A stretch of DNA of 64,000 nt, taken from assembly GCF_032102965.1 (NCBI RefSeq), contig NZ_CP134880.1, forward strand, positions 2,604,001 through 2,668,000, in the 5' to 3' direction. Numbering within the stretch: the stretch's first letter is position 1; each line of letters opens with the position of its first letter. Below are positions 62,136-64,000 of the stretch, piece by piece. A program made the translations under genes and the position numbers. The notes beneath the pieces are model-generated. The model saw only the letters and a list, made by a program, of their open reading frames with translations, ran no database searches and was not told the DNA's origin. Source of the DNA: Demequina capsici. Lineage in GTDB: Bacteria > Actinomycetota > Actinomycetes > Actinomycetales > Demequinaceae.

Positions 62136-62162
62136 CCTCCTATCCATGGGAGGAAACCCATG
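62136..62162 (+). promoter_or_regulatory. Riboswitch expression platform at thiB start
   Basis: CCTCC (62136-62140) can pair with the ribosome site GGAGG (62149-62153); alternatively CATGGG AGGAAA CCCATG (62145-62162) folds with the start codon in the stem. Either structure would give translational control. Confidence 0.5.
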
Positions 62163-63257
62163 CGCATGACGCGCACCCTGGCCGCGAGCGCGGTCACCAT
62201 CTCCGTGCTGGCCCTCGCGGCCTGCAGCGGCGGCACCGACGCAGGGACGTCGCCATCCACCTCGTCGTCCGCCTCGGAATCGGCGTCCACGGCCGACGTG
62301 GCCGGCACGACGGTCACGGTCGTCACCCACGACTCGTTCGCCGTTCCCGACGACGTGCTCCAGGCCTTCGAGGAGCAGACGGGCATGACGGTCGACTTCG
62401 TGCAGCCGGGAGACGCGGGCACGCTTGTCAACCAGCTCGTGCTCACCAAGGACGCCCCGCTGGGAGACGTGGTCTACGGCATCGACAACACGTTCGCCTC
62501 CCGCGCGGTCGCAGGCGGAGTGCTCGCGCCCTACACGTCGTCCGCACCGGCCGCCGCGGACGGCACCGACTACCAGGTGCCGGGCGCAGAGGATCTCCTC
62601 ACGCCGATCGACTACTCGGATGTCTGCCTCAACTACGACCTCGCCTACTTCGCCGACCACGACGTGCCGGTGCCGCAGACACTCGACGACCTGACGAAGC
62701 CCGAGTACAAGGGACTGGTCTCGGTGACGAACCCCGCGACCTCCTCCCCCGGGCTCGCTTTCCTGCTGGCGACGATCTCCGAGGAGGGCGACGGCTGGCA
62801 GCAGTGGTGGGCCGACATGCGCGCGAACGACGTGCGGGTCACCGCCTCATGGTCGGACTCGTACTACACCGACTTCTCGGCGCCCAACTACGGCGGCGAC
62901 TACCCGATCGTGCTCAGCTACGCATCGTCCCCTCCGTACGAGGTGATCGACGGTCAGCCGACCACCGCGTCGATGACGGACGGCTGCTTCCGCCAGGTCG
63001 AGTACGCGGGCGTGCTCGAGGGCGCCCAGAACGTGGCGGGCGCCCAGCTGGTGGTCGACTGGATGCTGTCGGACGACTTCCAGGCCTCGCTGCCGGAGAA
63101 CATGTACGTCTACCCCGTGTCGACGTCCGTGTCGGTGCCCTCCGACTGGGCGCAGTACGCCCCACTGTCCGACACCGCTGTGACGATGGACCCGGCCGAG
63201 GTCGACGCGAACCGCGACCAGTGGATCCAGGACTGGACGTCGATCGTCCTCGACTGA
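62160..63257 (+). CDS. thiB: Thiamine ABC transporter substrate-binding lipoprotein
   Basis: 365 aa from the ATG at 62160 with GGAGG 6 nt upstream. Lipoprotein signal with Cys22 (SVLALAACSGG), a Ser/Thr-rich spacer, then a type 2 periplasmic-binding fold: TVVTHDSFAVPDDVLQAFEE, GDVVYGIDNTFASRAVAGGV, and YPIVLSYASSPPYEV, all typical of TbpA/ThiB. It captures thiamine (and phosphates) outside the cell and delivers it to ThiP. The TPP riboswitch ahead of it closes the feedback loop. Confidence 0.94.
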   Translation: MRMTRTLAASAVTISVLALAACSGGTDAGTSPSTSSSASESASTADVAGTTVTVVTHDSFAVPDDVLQAFEEQTGMTVDFVQPGDAGTLVNQLVLTKDAPLGDVVYGIDNTFASRAVAGGVLAPYTSSAPAAADGTDYQVPGAEDLLTPIDYSDVCLNYDLAYFADHDVPVPQTLDDLTKPEYKGLVSVTNPATSSPGLAFLLATISEEGDGWQQWWADMRANDVRVTASWSDSYYTDFSAPNYGGDYPIVLSYASSPPYEVIDGQPTTASMTDGCFRQVEYAGVLEGAQNVAGAQLVVDWMLSDDFQASLPENMYVYPVSTSVSVPSDWAQYAPLSDTAVTMDPAEVDANRDQWIQDWTSIVLD

Positions 63258-63284
63258 TCCCCTGACCGGCCCACACTGAGCACC

Positions 63285-64000
63285 ATGAGCGCACGCTCCG
63301 CGACCGTCCGCCGCCACCTGGCGTGGTGGGCGGTCGCGGCCGTGCCCGTGGCGTTCCTGACGCTGTTCTTCCTCTGGCCCGTCGGGTCGGTGCTGGCGCG
63401 AGGCCTTCTCGAGGACTGGGACCTCGCGGCTGCCTGGGACGTGCTGACCCGGTCGCGGACGGTGCACGCGATCGTCACGACGATCGGCCTGGCCCTCGCG
63501 GGCACGGTCGGGTCGCTCGCGGTGGGGCTGCCCGCCGCATGGGCGCTGGGCCGCTTCGAGTGGCGCGGGCGGCACACGGTCCGCGCCCTGCTGACCACGC
63601 CCTTCGTGCTCCCGACGATCGTCGTCGCGGCAGCGTTCTCGGCACTGTTCTCCGGGCACGGACTGCTTGCCGGCCTGGGCCTCGACCAGACGCCTGCGTC
63701 GATCGTGATCGCACTCGTCTTCTTCAACGTGTCCGTGGTGGTGCGCTTCGTGAGCGGCGCGTGGGAGGCGCTGCCCTCGGGCCTGGCCGACGCCGCCCGC
63801 ACGTTGGGCGCCACCCGCAGCCAGGCATATCTGCGGGTGACGCTGCCCGCGCTCGCACCCTCCATCGCGTCAGCCGCCGCGGTCGTGTTCCTCTTCTGCT
63901 CCACCTCCTTCGCATTGGTGCTGATCCTGGGCGGAGCGCGGGTGCGGACCGTGGAGACCGAGATCTACCTGCAGGTGAACCAGTTCCTGGACCTGCGCGC
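63285..64000 (+). CDS. thiP: Thiamine ABC transporter permease, 3' truncated by window
   Basis: Begins at the ATG at 63285 (MSARSATVRRHLAWWAVAAV), 27 bases after thiB, and is still open at the window end (about 238 codons seen). Membrane helices alternate with the first BPD_transp_1 domain; the EAA loop is ADAARTLGATRSQAYLRVTL followed by PAL, where the ATPase docks. ThiP proteins are normally two-domain, about 530 aa, so half the gene is missing. A thiQ ATPase is expected beyond the window. Confidence 0.93.
   Translation, partial: MSARSATVRRHLAWWAVAAVPVAFLTLFFLWPVGSVLARGLLEDWDLAAAWDVLTRSRTVHAIVTTIGLALAGTVGSLAVGLPAAWALGRFEWRGRHTVRALLTTPFVLPTIVVAAAFSALFSGHGLLAGLGLDQTPASIVIALVFFNVSVVVRFVSGAWEALPSGLADAARTLGATRSQAYLRVTLPALAPSIASAAAVVFLFCSTSFALVLILGGARVRTVETEIYLQVNQFLDLR

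Noticed and set aside
1..64000. CRISPR arrays, tRNA or rRNA genes
   Set aside because: No regularly spaced repeats and no cloverleaf or rRNA signatures were recognised on either strand; weak tRNA-like matches cannot be excluded by eye.

Overview
The window is very GC-rich DNA with tightly packed, overlapping genes (many ATGA, GTGA and TTGA junctions). Its content is typical of an aerobic actinobacterium: a 14-subunit nuo operon, the menaquinone pathway, system II cytochrome c maturation, a bS22-type mini ribosomal protein next to a BldC-like regulator, a Dcd of actinobacterial length, and many apparently leaderless genes. A close match in style to a cellobiose phosphorylase I know from Cellvibrio (Cellulomonas) gilvus suggests a Micrococcales member of the Cellulomonas/Demequina kind. 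That placement is inference.

Layout. 1-986: RarD-type exporter, cut by the window start. 992-3123: sigma-like regulator and its partner membrane protein. 3247-21176 (minus): about 18 kb running geranylgeranyl-reductase-like flavoprotein, nuoA to nuoN, polyprenyl diphosphate synthase. 21296-30384: menF, menC-menD plus a lipoprotein-like gene, menB, a DUF3048 lipoprotein, menE-menA. The first 30 kb therefore makes the quinone head group and tail, reduces the tail, and builds the enzyme that uses the quinone.

30381-43225 is accessory and envelope-related: a secreted two-cysteine peptide coupled to an ABC ATPase and a large FtsX-like permease; a DUF2202 protein; a TetR regulator with a near-perfect operator and an SGNH hydrolase; small membrane proteins; a DUF6297 ABC exporter; and a four-gene operon of lipoprotein, peptidoglycan-binding protein, ABC ATPase and permease. 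43407-49792 holds a GT4 glycosyltransferase, the ccsB-resB-ccdA-tlpA-phosphatase operon and a small glutaredoxin. 49959-56581 holds a HAD phosphatase, bS22, the BldC-like protein, a TrkH/TrkA potassium system, two DUF4328 proteins, a DUF4349 lipoprotein and a phosphoribosyltransferase. A complete IS481-family element (56692-57776) sits in the stop codon of cellobiose phosphorylase. The window ends with dcd, two small genes, and a TPP riboswitch driving thiB-thiP (thiP runs off the end).

The observations most worth a second look are the secreted peptide-ABC cassette, a NuoG that has lost all four expected ligands of cluster N7, the self-masking hairpin and borrowed stop codon of the IS481 element, the recurrent TANNNT box placed 6-9 nt before start codons, and several clean operator palindromes.
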